From Alnus glutinosa (Eukaryota; Streptophyta; Magnoliopsida; Fagales; Betulaceae), in contig NC_084896.1 of assembly GCF_958979055.1 (NCBI RefSeq), forward strand, positions 992,001 through 1,056,000: a stretch of DNA of 64,000 nt, given 5' to 3'. This document shows, in pieces, positions 36,046 to 46,441 of this stretch. A program made the translations under genes and the position numbers. A model generated the notes under the pieces. The model was not told the DNA's origin. It ran no database searches and saw nothing but the letters and a program-made list of their open reading frames with translations. The first letter of the stretch is position 1. The number at the start of each line of letters is the position of its first letter.

Positions 36046-39000
36046 ATGCTTTCATGCCCATCCCACTATCACCTCCACCATCCACACCCCTCTCTACTTC
36101 TCCTCCGCCCCAACCCCAACTCCACCAACATCTCCTCCTGTCTCCGCAGACACAACTCCAAGTCCACCACCCTTCTCCTCCGCCACCTCTCCCAAGACCC
36201 GATTTCCACTCCGCAACACCATGAACACTCTATTCCTGACGAAGAGGAACAAGAAGAAGAAGAAGAAAAGCTCAAGCTTTTACAGCTCTCTCTCGCAACC
36301 AAACGCACCCCACAATTCCCGGGCTCCATCTACGCCCAGTCCCCGAGCGACCCAGATGTCCACACCTCTCTGCCCCCTCTACGAACCCTGGTCCAAGGCA
36401 AACCTAACGACGAAGAAGAAGACGAGGAGAAGATTATAATGCGTGCGCTCGAGATTCGGCGCAAGGTCACCGCCGAGATTTTCAAGGAGGCCATGCGAAA
36501 GGGCAAGTTTGGAATCACTTACACCACCAATTTGACGAACAGGTTGGGGCCTTTCATTGACTATGTTATGGTTGAGGCCGCCGCCATGAAGCGCTTGCCT
36601 GAGTTCTCTGAGTCCACGTTTAATTTCAGGGCCAAGACCGTGATTCAGGACTCGAATGTAGTGCCACTTATAAGGTAAAAAGACAAAGGCTAGTTTAGTG
36701 ACGTTTTCTTGTTTGTGTGATCTAGTATATTTGATGTTATTTGTAGTGTTGTAGCGTAAAGTTGTTGAATTTATGATGATTTATGAATGGGTTTTTTTTT
36801 TGTTTGTTTGTGAAACCCAATTGATTTGATTTGATACCAAGTTGTTATTTGTTTCTGTTTTTGAATTTAGTGGTTCGAAGAGGAAAATGGGGTTATTATG
36901 TTAAATTGTGCTTCCTGAATTGTGTATAGGTGGTTGAAACATAATTCAGTGTCGTATCCGAAAATTGGGAAGCTGATTTGCATGTCAAGGGGGAAAATTG
37001 AATCAATAAGACGTGTTGTTGAGTGGTTGAAGTGGATTCGTGTGAAGGGGGAGTTTCTTGGGGTTGCTCTCACAAAAGCCGGAGAGAATATTTTGGAGCG
37101 CAACAATGAAGAGTTGGATGAAATCGTCGAGTATCTAGAGTGCAATGGAGTTAGGAGGGATTGGATTGGTTATGTCGTGAGCCGGTGTCCCCCTTTGTTG
37201 TCTTACAGCATGGAGGAAGTGAGAGCTCGTGTGCAGTTCTACTTGGATATGGGTATGAATGAGAAGGATTTCGGAACAATGGTCTTCGATTATCCGAGGG
37301 TACTTGGCCAGTTTACTATGGAAGAGATGAACCAAAAGGTATCTGATTCCCTGTGCGCTCTTCCATAATTTTGGAGTCTCATAGGATCCAATTTTTTTAT
37401 TATGTAGTTTACAGAACAAAAGCAATTGAAACTTGGTGCGAAAGTAATTTTTAAGAATTCATTCATCTTATCCTGATTGTGTGCGTTGATTTCACTTCAA
37501 TATGATGTGTTCTTAATCACTAACCAATTTGCATAGACATTAAGTGAGATGCTGCTCATGTTCACCAGGTTACTTATTTAAAAGAATTTGGCCTTTGTAC
37601 TGAGGAAGTTGGCAAATTGCTAGCGTTTAAACCACATTTGATGGGCTGTAGCATTGAGGAGACATGGAAGCCTCTTGTTAAGTATCTGTACTACCTTGGG
37701 ATTTCCCGAGATGGAATGAAGAGAATGCTTATCGTTAAACCAATCATCTTCTGTGTTGATTTGGAGACAACCATTGTGCCAAAGGTATTCCCTTACTGGT
37801 TATATTATGTATGTACTTGGACATTGTTGTAAATCCAATATTATTACAGAGATTGAATTCTTCAAGCTAGTTGAATTCTTTTGTTTGGAATTCTTCTTGC
37901 TAATGTTCGTCTTAGCCCTCAAGTTCTCTCCCTTGGTTTCAATTTCCCATAATGATTCTTGAATTACATGTAGAATGAATTCTTTGAACATGAACAAGAT
38001 GTATGTTGTATAAAATGTATGCTATTTTTATTGTTATGCTTCATGATAACAGTACTAATATTCATTCTTCTTTCATTGCAAAGGTACGATTTTTTCAGGA
38101 CATAGGTGTTCGAGAGGATGCCGTTGGCAACATGCTTGTAAAGTTTCCTTCATTACTAACATACAGCCTCTACAGGAAGATCCGGCCAGTGGTTTGTTCC
38201 TTTCTTACATCTCTTCCCCTTCCACCACCACCACCACCCCCACCTCCCCACCCCCATTCAAAAAGAAAAAAGACAAATGTATATACTATTTTGTGGGGCA
38301 TTTCTATTTGGCAAAAAGCAGTTAAAAAGATTAGGGACATCTCCTGACTTGCACTAGTAATGCTTATATTAAAATGTTTGTTTCTGCTGTCTTATAATTT
38401 GTTCGTTGGCATAACATTTTAGGCGCAAATTTTTTGGTCCAGCAGAATTGCATCTAATATTCACCTGTAGTGATAAACTGAAATCAGAGTATAATACAGG
38501 TCATATTCTTGATGACCAAAGCTGGAGTCAGTGAGAAGGATATTGGGAAGGTTATAGCTTTGGGACCAGAGCTCTTAGGATGCAGCATAGTGAAAAAGCT
38601 CGAGTTTAATGTGAAATATTTTCTGTCACTTGGCATACGTGTTCAACAACTGGGTGAGATGATTGCTGATTTTCCCATGCTGCTCCGATACAATCCAGAT
38701 ATCCTCCGTCCAAAGTATCGTTACTTGCGGAGAACTATGGTCCGCCCTCTGCAAGATCTCATCGAGTTTCCCAGGTGAACAGCATCAAAGAGAGTTGTGT
38801 TGACCTTAAGTTGATTTTAGAATCTTATCTATGTTTCTTCATTCTGTTGCTTAAAATTAGTTGGATGATCAATCCTGGTCATCAGTAAGTGGCTTTTTCC
38901 ACGAGTCAAATGAAGAGCAGGGTCTCACAAAGAGGCTGTTATATTTTGAAAATTCAGAAAATATCCTGTTAGTAGTGTCTATCTCTCGTGTCCTTTGTAC

Positions 39001-39276
39001 TTAGCTTTTGACACCGTCCATGATGAACTTGCCTGCAGGTTTTTCAGCTATTCTCTTGATGGCCGAATAATTCCAAGGCATAAGGTTTTGGTGGAGAGGC
39101 AGATCAATTTAAAGCTGCGCTACATGTTGGCAAGCACTGATGAAGAGTTTGAGAAGAAGGTTGATGCTATGGTGGAAAGGCGTCGAAGATTTGAAGCTGG
39201 TCTCGTAGATGACGACAGTCTCTCTGATTCCCTGGCAACTGAGGGCCCTGACCTTTCTGGAAGTGGGGCAATATAG
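36046..39276 (+). CDS. EMB2219: mTERF protein, EMB2219/MTERF2 type (plastid)
   Basis: Six exons (36046-36674, 36930-37338, 37569-37784, 38084-38191, 38500-38774, 39039-39276), all with GT-AG junctions and phase-consistent, give 624 residues. The N-terminus, rich in Ser, His, Pro and Leu, has the look of a plastid transit peptide. An acidic Glu-rich stretch follows, then a conserved block (MKRLPEFSES), then tandem mTERF repeats (about residues 210-560) with recurring GxxxxDxxxxxxxxP signatures such as NGVRRDWIGYVVSRCP, KPHLMGCSIEE and FPSLLTYSL. The C-terminus is acidic. The match to Arabidopsis EMB2219 (At2g21710, MTERF2), needed for embryo development and plastid gene expression, is close throughout. 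The upstream ATG at 35957 is in another frame and is rejected. The frame is open upstream but has no earlier ATG. Confidence 0.93.
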
Positions 39277-39794
39277 TAAGTTCTGAAACTCGGGTCTTTC
39301 TTGCGTTTCAAGGTCAAAACCAGCATAGGGTTTAGGAACCCAGAACAGCAGGCCTTCAAAGGATGGAGAACGACATTGGTTCTGCGATCAAAAGCAGCAT
39401 TCTTCGAGGTTATGGATTTAAAATGTCAGGTGTTTCTGGAAGATAGACGACAAGCATTTCGAGAATGGAAATGACATGAGAATAGGAGCAAAATGACATT
39501 ATATGGTGGGAAAGACATTCGTTTCTGAAATCAGAAACAAGAAGCATCTTGGAAAGGGAAAACAACATCCTGCCAATGATCAGCATTTTCTGATACCCCG
39601 AACCGGACATGGGTTTGTTCTGCCTATCAGCACTGATGCCAGGAGGTTCAAGGTCCACCACAGCTTGTGTTACCTGTGATATTGGCAGCAACGTGGTTCT
39701 GCACGAATCGCCATTGGCATTTCCTTTTTGTTAGAAAAGAACGAAAGAAACATAATTGTACTACCATCCATAGTTGTTCTATGATGTTTATATC

Positions 39795-40095
39795 GGTATT
39801 AGATCCCCTCAGATTTTAAAAAATCTGAATTTCTCAAATTTCGAAATCCTGGCTGTTGGTTGCATCCGAAGGCCACGATTTGGCTGGTTAACCCAACCTG
39901 GTTCGGGTTAACCAGCTTTTAAAAAAAACAGAAAAAAAAAAAATTCAAAACGACAACATTGTTTCTCCTCCAAATTTTCATTTCCCCCCACCTTTCTCTC
40001 TCCCCCAAATTCTTTCCCTTCCCCCTCTCCCACCAAGCAGCGCTGGCCGCTATCATGCCGATCTCTCTCAACCTCACGCGGTTTGGTTGCCTCCG
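39795..40095 (+). repeat. Left terminal inverted repeat (about 300 bp)
   Basis: Matches the reverse complement of 44513-44824 in several blocks of 15-24 identical bases. It contains an ATG followed by an open stretch, so it may also act as promoter and leader. Confidence 0.75.
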
Positions 40096-40297
40096 CCCAC
40101 TGAACAACGCATCTTCCTCTCTTCAGCTACACTTTGTGTGTCCTATGAGCCTCACAACCATGAAGGTGGGCAACTGCAAGCAAAGCAACCCCCATGAACA
40201 AACCCTTTTTTTTTTTTTTGCTTGAATTTGGTATATTCATTTTCCTTATACATATAAAGGTGAAAATTTTCTCCGGGTTTTGTTTTCTTTGTTGTAG

Positions 40298-40901
40298 TGG
40301 AAGCTTTGATAACCATAAAAATAGCTCTGAGTAATCCACATGGAGTGTTGAACAACTGGGATGAAGACTCTGTGGATCCTTGTAGCTGGGCCATGATCAC
40401 CTGCTCATCTGAAAACCTTGTCGTTGGCCTGTGAGTTCGTACTCTTCAATGGTTTGGTTCTATTATTAACTCAATGGATATGATTACACAGAAATAAACT
40501 CCATTTTCGTTTCTGGGTTCTGCAGGGGAGCTCCAAGCCAATCTCTTTCTGCCTCTCTATCTGGGGCCGTGGGAAATCTCACAAATCCTCGACAAGTGTA
40601 AGAAAAACTGAGCGTATTTGGCTTTCCACACCCCTTTTTCCTTTAATTTTTGCTTGGTTGACAAGAAATGGAAAAAGGACATTCTTTGTCTCAATTTAAT
40701 GTTACCAGCACATTTTGGACTCTGGTTTCTATGTTTGTGTCTTTGTGAATTTAAAAATTGCTGCAAAACAACAATATCTTTGGCAAAATTCCACCGGAAC
40801 TCGGCGCGCTTCCAAGACTTCTGACGTTGGATCTCTCTTAACAACTGAATATCCGGTGTCATTCTGGGGTCTCTGGACCAGTTGAATAGTCTCCAATACC
40901 T
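40298..40901 (+). pseudogene. NIK-type LRR receptor kinase fragment
   Basis: Three exon pieces with intron borders are visible: 40298-40430 (ALITIKIALSNPHGVLNNW then DPCSWAMITCS), 40526-40606 (APSQSLSASLSGAVGNLTN) and about 40750-40901 (LQNNNIFGKIPPELG, then DQLNSLQYL with a frame change). These are the LRR N-cap and first LRRs of the NSP-interacting kinase/SERK group of plasma-membrane receptor kinases. The third piece has lost its acceptor AG, carries a TAA where an Asn-Asn pair is expected, and has a 1-base loss. The transmembrane and kinase parts are absent. It is a DNA-level fragment inside the 39795-44824 element. Confidence 0.8.
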
Positions 40902-42452
40902 GTGAGTATGCTATTTTAATGTCTGTTCTTGTTATCCCATGTTTGGTTGCCAAGAAACTGCAGGAAAAGAACACAAAGCACAATCTAATTCTGATGTCTT
41001 CTTTTGCCCTTGTTAAAAACAAATTTTTAAACTCAGATCCACTTAGCCATACTTTCGTAATAGAATTATTAGGTGAAAAATGTAGTGATAGTAGTAGGTA
41101 TTGAATATTATATATATTATTTGAATATGCAGTGAATCTCTGGTGACGCAGTCGGTTAATAGGCATGAGATCTACTCGGTTAAGACGATTAGCATGTCAT
41201 ATATAGCCTAAAATAAGTGATTGTGTTTGTGTGGTGATGATTGAAGAAACATGGGCATGTTTTGTTGTCTTTTATGTCTAGATATTTCACATTTTCACTT
41301 TCAGGTTGAATCAGTCGTTCAAAGGGAACATAAGGAAGATTTATGAGCCAACCGACCTGTTGTGCACCCTTTTTCTTTTAGTGCACAGAATAGTTAAAAA
41401 ACCACGTCTTTGTGGTTGGATTTTATATTGCTCACTAGCCTCACTTCAACCTACCATATATGTGTCATTTTTTTGATCTCAATGATATGTCTTTAGACAT
41501 GAGTATTTCCATTAAAGAGTTAATTTTCTCGGGTATTTCTGAACCATGCCATCTTTCTTGTTCGACAATAACTGAAGGACAAAGTAGTATTTGTTTATTA
41601 ATTTCCAAATATTGGACTTGCAAGCATGTGTAGACCAACTGGATGTGTATGATGTCCTTTGATGGATTCTTCTGCCTTGCATCAGTTGCATGGCAGTGAT
41701 AGTAGATACAACTTTTCTTTTGAAGCCTTTTTTTTTTCTTTTTGTAAAATGTACTCATGATCAGATCTAAATGTTTCTTCTCCAGGGGCTCGTCAGTTGG
41801 ACGTGTCAATGCAATGCAGCTAGCATGCAGCGAACTGAAGATGAGTTGCCATGAAAAGACTGAAAATGGTTTACTTCTCTTGTATATTTTGTACTTCTGT
41901 TCTAATGTGTTCGTCGTGTTCGCTTTCAATATATGTTTTCTGTGAGATGGTCGACATATTTTACGCAGAACTGCTCCTTATTATTCTTGTGCATACAATC
42001 AAAAACAGTTTCAAATTGAGATGATCGTGTTCCATCTTTCGGAACCTTTGGATTTGAGCAAAGACAAACTTGTATGAGAGAGAGAGAGAGCAATGGCTCA
42101 TGAAATTGTCTAATAATTACAGCTTTTATAATAGGTAATCGTCGAAAAGCTTATAAAAGAGAGAGCCAATAGATACAATAATATCTCCTCTGGCTATTGC
42201 TAACAGTTGTACGAGTTTCTCCAGTCATCCATCCCTATCATTAATCACCTTAACTTACAAAAAGATAGTTATAGTGCTGATAAAAAGTGATCCTTTGTGA
42301 AACTATCAATTTATGTGAGAGAAACTTAACAAAAAAAAGCAATATACCAGTAAAACAAAACCGCTCTTCACTGTCAAGCATCGACATATTCCTGGTCCTG
42401 GAATAGTTCTTATACTTCACACAAAAGCTTGGAACCAATGACAAATTCCTCA
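40902..42452. other. Unassigned interior of the Pack-MULE-like element
   Basis: The plus strand near 41770-41900 and the minus frame 41465-41929 are open but I do not recognise them; the latter looks like intron or untranslated sequence. A (GA)n run lies at 42078-42091. This part may hold further captured untranslated or intron DNA. Confidence 0.4.
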
Positions 42453-43433
42453 TTACCAAGGGGCATTAGCCAGTTCTTCAAACATAAGCTCAAGCCTCTC
42501 AGCAGTGGGATCCAGATTCTCAATCTCGGCATCAAGGCTATTCATTCTCTCTTTTATTTCCAAAAGCTTCTCCTCTTCTGCATGATCTCGTTCAAGCCTA
42601 GCTTCTTTATACCTCTTTGATTTCAGTGAAATATTCACAAGCTATTGGCCCGAGATCAGTACCACAGACCATCCGGCTATCCATAGTATTTTCTTGAGAA
42701 GGAGGCTCCAAACCGTCATTTACCGACTCTTCACAAGCATTGGTTTTCGTATCTGATTCACACAATTGAAACAAATAGCAAGGGAATTGAAGAAAGTAGA
42801 GCACTTTGTAGCCATTTAAAGATGATCAAGGAGAGAGAAAAACCAAAAAAAAAAAGGAATTGTGAACTGCAAAAAACTTACTGCCAATTCATTTGTTTCA
42901 TGCAAGTATCCAATTTTAAGAGGGTAAAAGCACCATCCACTTCATCTGAACTACTAGATCTCACAATGTATACCTAAAATGGGTCAGGTAAAAATTACAC
43001 ATATAATAGCATTGACAAGTAACTGCTGCAAGCAGCATCATAAATTATATCCTTTTAAGCAACATGCATTGGAAAGAGAAAAGAAGTGGATGAGGCCTTT
43101 AGGAGAGTTATTTGTTAAGGAAAAAAATTACAAAATAATTGATTAAGCCAACTCTTTGGTCCATTTCAGTTTCTGCAGAATGGTTGTCCTTCACTTTAAA
43201 AATAAATTGGGTACTTTGATGAAATAATCAACACCAAGCAATGTAAATAGTATTTATTATAAGCACTCAAGGAGTTTGGGCTCAAGGTAAGCTATAAGCA
43301 ACAACAAGAAGGTTCAAATGACCACCTTAAACTTGGAAGGCTTGACTAAATGGAAAATCACGATATCTCCCACCAGTAACTTGTGAGTGATAGAAAACCC
43401 TCTCCATCCAGCACTTAGTCCCACCTTTACCCA
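42453..43433 (-). pseudogene. B3-domain transcription factor fragment
   Basis: On the minus strand the pieces follow in order: 43433 to about 43332 reads GLSAGWRGFSITHKLLVGD and KPSKFK, the last third of a plant B3 DNA-binding domain. About 42974-42876 continues with VYIVRSSSSDEVDGAF after a proper AG acceptor, about 42760-42640 holds an acidic linker, and 42638-42453 holds YKEARLERDHAEEE to ELANAPW, the coiled-coil C-terminus of the At3g19184/At5g42700 B3 group. Introns are retained. The N-terminal part is missing, a stop or frame change separates the last two pieces, and the MITE at 43443-43740 sits exactly at the broken upstream end. Not expected to make a DNA-binding protein. Confidence 0.75.
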
Positions 43434-43442
43434 AAGATATTT

Positions 43443-43740
43443 GAGCCATGCTACACATGCACACCTCATCCCCCCCTCATCCTCCCTTTGTAATAAAAGG
43501 AAAAGAGGGGTGCTACACATGCACCCCTCATCCTCCTCTCATCCTCCCTTTTCATTAAATAAATTGGTTTTAATGAAAAGGGGGGTATGAAGGGGGGATG
43601 AAGGGATGTTTTTTAGCATTTCTCAAAGGAAAAAGTTGTCTTTGATGTGACATCAGAGACAACTTTTTCCTTAAAATCAATTTTTTTAAGGAAAAGGGGG
43701 AGACAAAGGGGGGATGAGGGGTGCATTTCTAGCATTTCTC
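43443..43740. mobile_element. Mutator-like MITE, GAGAAATGCTAG family
   Basis: The ends GAGCCATGCTACACATGCAC and, inward from the right, GAGAAATGCTAGAAATGCAC are inverted repeats. A perfect 9-bp duplication AAGATATTT flanks it (43434-43442 and 43741-43749). At 298 bp it is compound: an internal copy of the GGGTGCTACACATGCACCCCTC end lies at 43507-43528 and an internal AGCATTTCTC at 43615-43624, followed by a 20-bp stem-loop around GTTGTCTTTGATGTGACATC. One MITE copy seems to have inserted into or beside another. Confidence 0.85.
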
Positions 43741-43858
43741 AAGATATTTTGTTTCAAAATTCTTCCCCACCTTCATCTTCCAAAACAATTTTGGTATCAT
43801 GCTTAGGCAAATGTGCATCACAAAAGTGCTTGGGGAGACCCTGTTTTCAAGAACTGCA

Positions 43859-44077
43859 TCACAGAATTGCATCAAGAACTGCAGCAGTTTCTCCTACGGT
43901 TACTGATTGAGGCTTTCCCCCCACGAGAGTAAATGGGGCAGAAATAGCAATAGGACCCTCATCCCCATAATCAATAAAACTGATTTCTCCTTTGTCTCCA
44001 ATGGTAGAGAATTCCTCATCCCACTTATCACCAAAGGAATCCATCACTAAGCCAAATGAAAACACTATGAACTTCAA
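43859..44077 (-). pseudogene. SDE3-type RNA helicase, N-terminal fragment
   Basis: The minus strand from an ATG at 44044 reads [20 protein letters not shown], then [18 protein letters not shown], then [13 protein letters not shown]. This resembles the N-terminus of plant SDE3, the SF1 RNA helicase acting in post-transcriptional gene silencing, whose start has the same order of GDKGEIGFIDY, EGPVVISVPF and [10 protein letters not shown]. Only about 65 residues are left; the helicase core is absent. A good splice donor (ACGGTATGT) lies on the minus strand at about 44486, next to the terminal repeat, so a chimeric transcript is conceivable. Family assignment is from recalled sequence features. 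Confidence 0.65.
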
Positions 44078-44512
44078 TGCTACTCAGAAATTCCCAAGAA
44101 AGAAAACAACTACATAAAAAAGAAAACGTACACAGATTGCTACTAAAAATAATGAAACTTCAAAAAAGTTAAATAAAATAAACACCCAATCATTGAAGCT
44201 ACATAGGCAACAAATGAAAAAAATCATACTTGAGAAACATCAAAACTAACAAAGGCAAAATGCAGGGTCAGGTTAAGAGAACCGTGAAGGAGAAACGGTG
44301 AAATTTAAGCTTAAGATGAAAGAGAGAAAACCCATCTTCGATCAAAGCTCAGTCTAAACCTATAAAGCAAGAAAGAAACAAACCACAATGCAGATTAAAA
44401 ATTATTTGCAACTTTCTATATATCCCCCCCAAAAAAAAACTTGCTGAACCCAAAAAAATAAGAAAGAATCAAAAGAAAAACATACCGTTGGTGTCATGGT
44501 GGGTGGGTGGGC

Positions 44513-44824
44513 GGGGGTGATCAAACCGCGTGAGGTTGACGGAGATCAGCCGGATGGTGGGATTGCTTGTGGTGGACGGAGGCATTGGATGGCGGTGGCT
44601 ACATTGCTTGGTGGTGGCCGGCACTGCTTGGCGGGAGGGAAAGAACTTGGGGGAGAGAGAAAGGTGGGAGGAAATGAAAATTTGGAGAGAGAAACAGGCT
44701 GTTACCGTTATGATTTTTCTTTTAAAGCTGGTTAACCCGACTTGAAATCGTGGCCTTTGGATGCAACCAATTGCCACAATTTTGAAAATCTCAAATTGTT
44801 TAAAATCTGAGGGGATCTGAATCC
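44513..44824 (-). repeat. Right terminal inverted repeat (about 300 bp)
   Basis: Reverse-complement partner of 39795-40095. It ends in GGATTCAGATCCCCTCAG read inward and is followed directly by the palindrome arm. Confidence 0.75.
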
Positions 44825-45751
44825 TATTAGTAGAGTGCCTTTGTATAGAATTGAGTACCCTATCTAGTATAGTAGTATCTTCTATTCTTCTTCTTTAAAG
44901 CCACTAATAAGCAACGCCATTTTGATCAGTACTCTAAACTCAGGTCATTTTTCATCAAATTTCAAATGCAAAGTCCCATGTCAGTCCATCAAACCACTCA
45001 TCAGCAAGGTAATTTTCTGATTAGTGAAGTAGTATCTAGTATAGAATTGAATTGAGTAGCCTATCTAGTATAGAAGTATCTTCTATTCTTCTCCTTTAAA
45101 ACCACTCATCAACGCCATTTTGATCAGTACTCTGAACTGGGGCCATTTTTCATCAAATTTTCTTCATATTTCAAATGCAAAGTCTCATGTCAGTCCATCT
45201 AACCACTCATCAGCAAGGTAATTTTCTGATTAATGAAGCATTTCTTTTAGTCATTTATTTGTTTTATTATACATTAACGTACGTGGTCAAAAATAGCAAA
45301 GGAATCAAATTGAAACTGATTTCATTGCCATTTTTCGACAAATTATTATCAACTACACCAACTTGCTTACTTTCATTTTTAACCTCTATTAACTTTAATG
45401 TGAAGGACACAAACACTCTTTATTATTCCTTCAAACTTAAGTTTTCTCCCCGACCAGTTCTTGAGCTCTTCAAAGTTTTGCACTAACAATGGTAATGGAG
45501 TCTCTTCTTCCCCTTGATGATGACCAATAAATGGTTATTCGGTTTCCCGTCCCACTCTGCAGCCTCTTCCCCACCCTGACATACCAAAACATGTTTATTC
45601 GGTTTCTCGTCCCACTCCCTAACCGGATCACAACCACATTGACACTCTTACCATGATTTTGCTTTTAATCTTCTTGGTATCAATGGTGTTGTACATCACA
45701 AAACTTATTAACCGATGTATACAGAATTGTGGCAATGAAATTGGCTAGTAG

Positions 45752-46075
45752 GTGGAAATGATGCAACCAGGTGGCAGTGAAATTGATCATCACGTGGAAA
45801 TGATGCAACCAGGAGACAATTTGGAGAACTCAGGTGAATCTGTAGCCCCTTTGTTGATCATCACCTATAGTGATGATATTCCTCTTCTGTTCGACCAGAA
45901 CGGGTGCGTTATATGCCTCAACCAATTTGCTGAGTTGGAGCAAATTGTTATGGTGTCCGCTTGCAGCCATGCATTCCACTTCGAGTGCATAGAAGCTTAC
46001 TTGGTTGAAGGGCCGTTGGCGTGCCTCCTTTGCCGAACGCCAATCATCCCAGATATTTTGTTTTTTGTTTTTTGA
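45752..46075 (+). CDS. RING-H2 (ATL-like) frame, left palindrome arm
   Basis: The frame of 107 residues holds a C3H2C3 RING: CVIC, then SACSHAFHFEC, then CLLC. This is the pattern of ATL-type E3 ubiquitin ligases. A hydrophobic segment typical of the ATL membrane helix (ILLLIFLVSMVLYITKLI) is encoded 100 bp upstream at about 45654-45707, but in another frame and closed by stops, so the original gene is broken or needs splicing. A small tandem repeat (GTGGAAATGATGCAACCAGG) lies between them. The Trp and Pro usual near the end of ATL RINGs are missing. Probably a gene remnant; expression is unknown. Confidence 0.5.
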   Translation: MEMMQPGGSEIDHHVEMMQPGDNLENSGESVAPLLIITYSDDIPLLFDQNGCVICLNQFAELEQIVMVSACSHAFHFECIEAYLVEGPLACLLCRTPIIPDILFFVF

Positions 46076-46201
46076 AGTTTAAATTTTGACAGACGTACGG
46101 GTATCAATATGCCTCGAGCAATTTGAAAAATACTCATTTCTCAAAGGTTACAAATTGATAACCGTACATCGCCCCAAAATTTAAACTTCAAAAAACAAAA
46201 A

Positions 46202-46441
46202 CTAAATATCTGGGATGATTGACGTTTGGCAAAGAGGGCACCCAAGCGACCTTTTAACCAAGTAAGCTTCCATGCACTCGGAGTGGAATGCATGACTGCA
46301 AGCGGACACCACAACAATTTGCTCCGACTCAGCAAATTGGTTGAGGCATATAATGCACCCGTTCCGGTCGAACGGAAGAAGAATATCATCATTGTAGGTG
46401 ATAATCAACAGCGGGTCTGCAGACTCACCCGGATTCTCCAA
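46202..46441 (-). CDS. RING-H2 (ATL-like) frame, right palindrome arm
   Basis: Mirror copy of the left-arm frame, 79 residues from ATG: CIIC, SACSHAFHSEC and CPLC keep all eight metal ligands, and here the Pro after the seventh ligand is present, as in functional ATL RINGs. The same upstream hydrophobic segment lies at about 46590-46650 on the minus strand. It differs from the left copy at about 18 of 72 aligned residues although the flanking arm sequence is nearly identical. Confidence 0.5.
   Translation of the reverse strand: MENPGESADPLLIITYNDDILLPFDRNGCIICLNQFAESEQIVVVSACSHAFHSECMEAYLVKRSLGCPLCQTSIIPDI

Larger units (their letters stand above)
39795..44824. mobile_element. Pack-MULE-like element with three captured gene fragments
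   Basis: Inverted copies of a sequence of about 300 bp bound this 5.0-kb segment. Shared blocks in the same order are AGATCCCCTCAGATTTTAAA, GGTTGCATCC, GGCCACGATTT, GGGTTAACCAGCTTT, CTCCAAATTTTCATTTCC and AACCTCACGCGGTTTG. The outermost bases are GGTATTAG and GGATTCAG. No transposase is present. Inside are fragments of a NIK-type receptor kinase (plus), an SDE3-type helicase and a B3 protein (both minus), all keeping intron boundaries, so they were acquired as DNA. Flanking 9-mers do not match. The right end abuts the palindrome at 44825, so the flank may have been rearranged. Alternative reading: a chance inverted duplication around gene fragments. Confidence 0.6.

Noticed and set aside
35957..36439. 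Plus frame beginning MAPTTRG upstream of EMB2219
   Set aside because: It is in a different frame from the conserved mTERF exons. The 36046 frame alone continues through the splice junction and matches the family.
43443..43740. Repeated C/A and G/T rich blocks considered as a CRISPR-like or minisatellite array
   Set aside because: The repeats are inverted and belong to MITE ends; there is no regular spacing. No CRISPR array is expected in plant nuclear DNA and none was seen in the window.
39795..44824. Idea that NIK, B3 and SDE3 pieces are remnants of local host genes
   Set aside because: Three unrelated N- or C-terminal pieces, each truncated at both sides and bounded by inverted repeats, are better explained by capture. 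Not fully excluded without comparison to other genomes.
45175..45486. 103-codon frame in the left palindrome arm, repeated at 46783-47094
   Set aside because: Its near-identity in both arms follows from the inverted duplication, not from protein conservation. The sequence is hydrophobic and AT-rich without a known domain.
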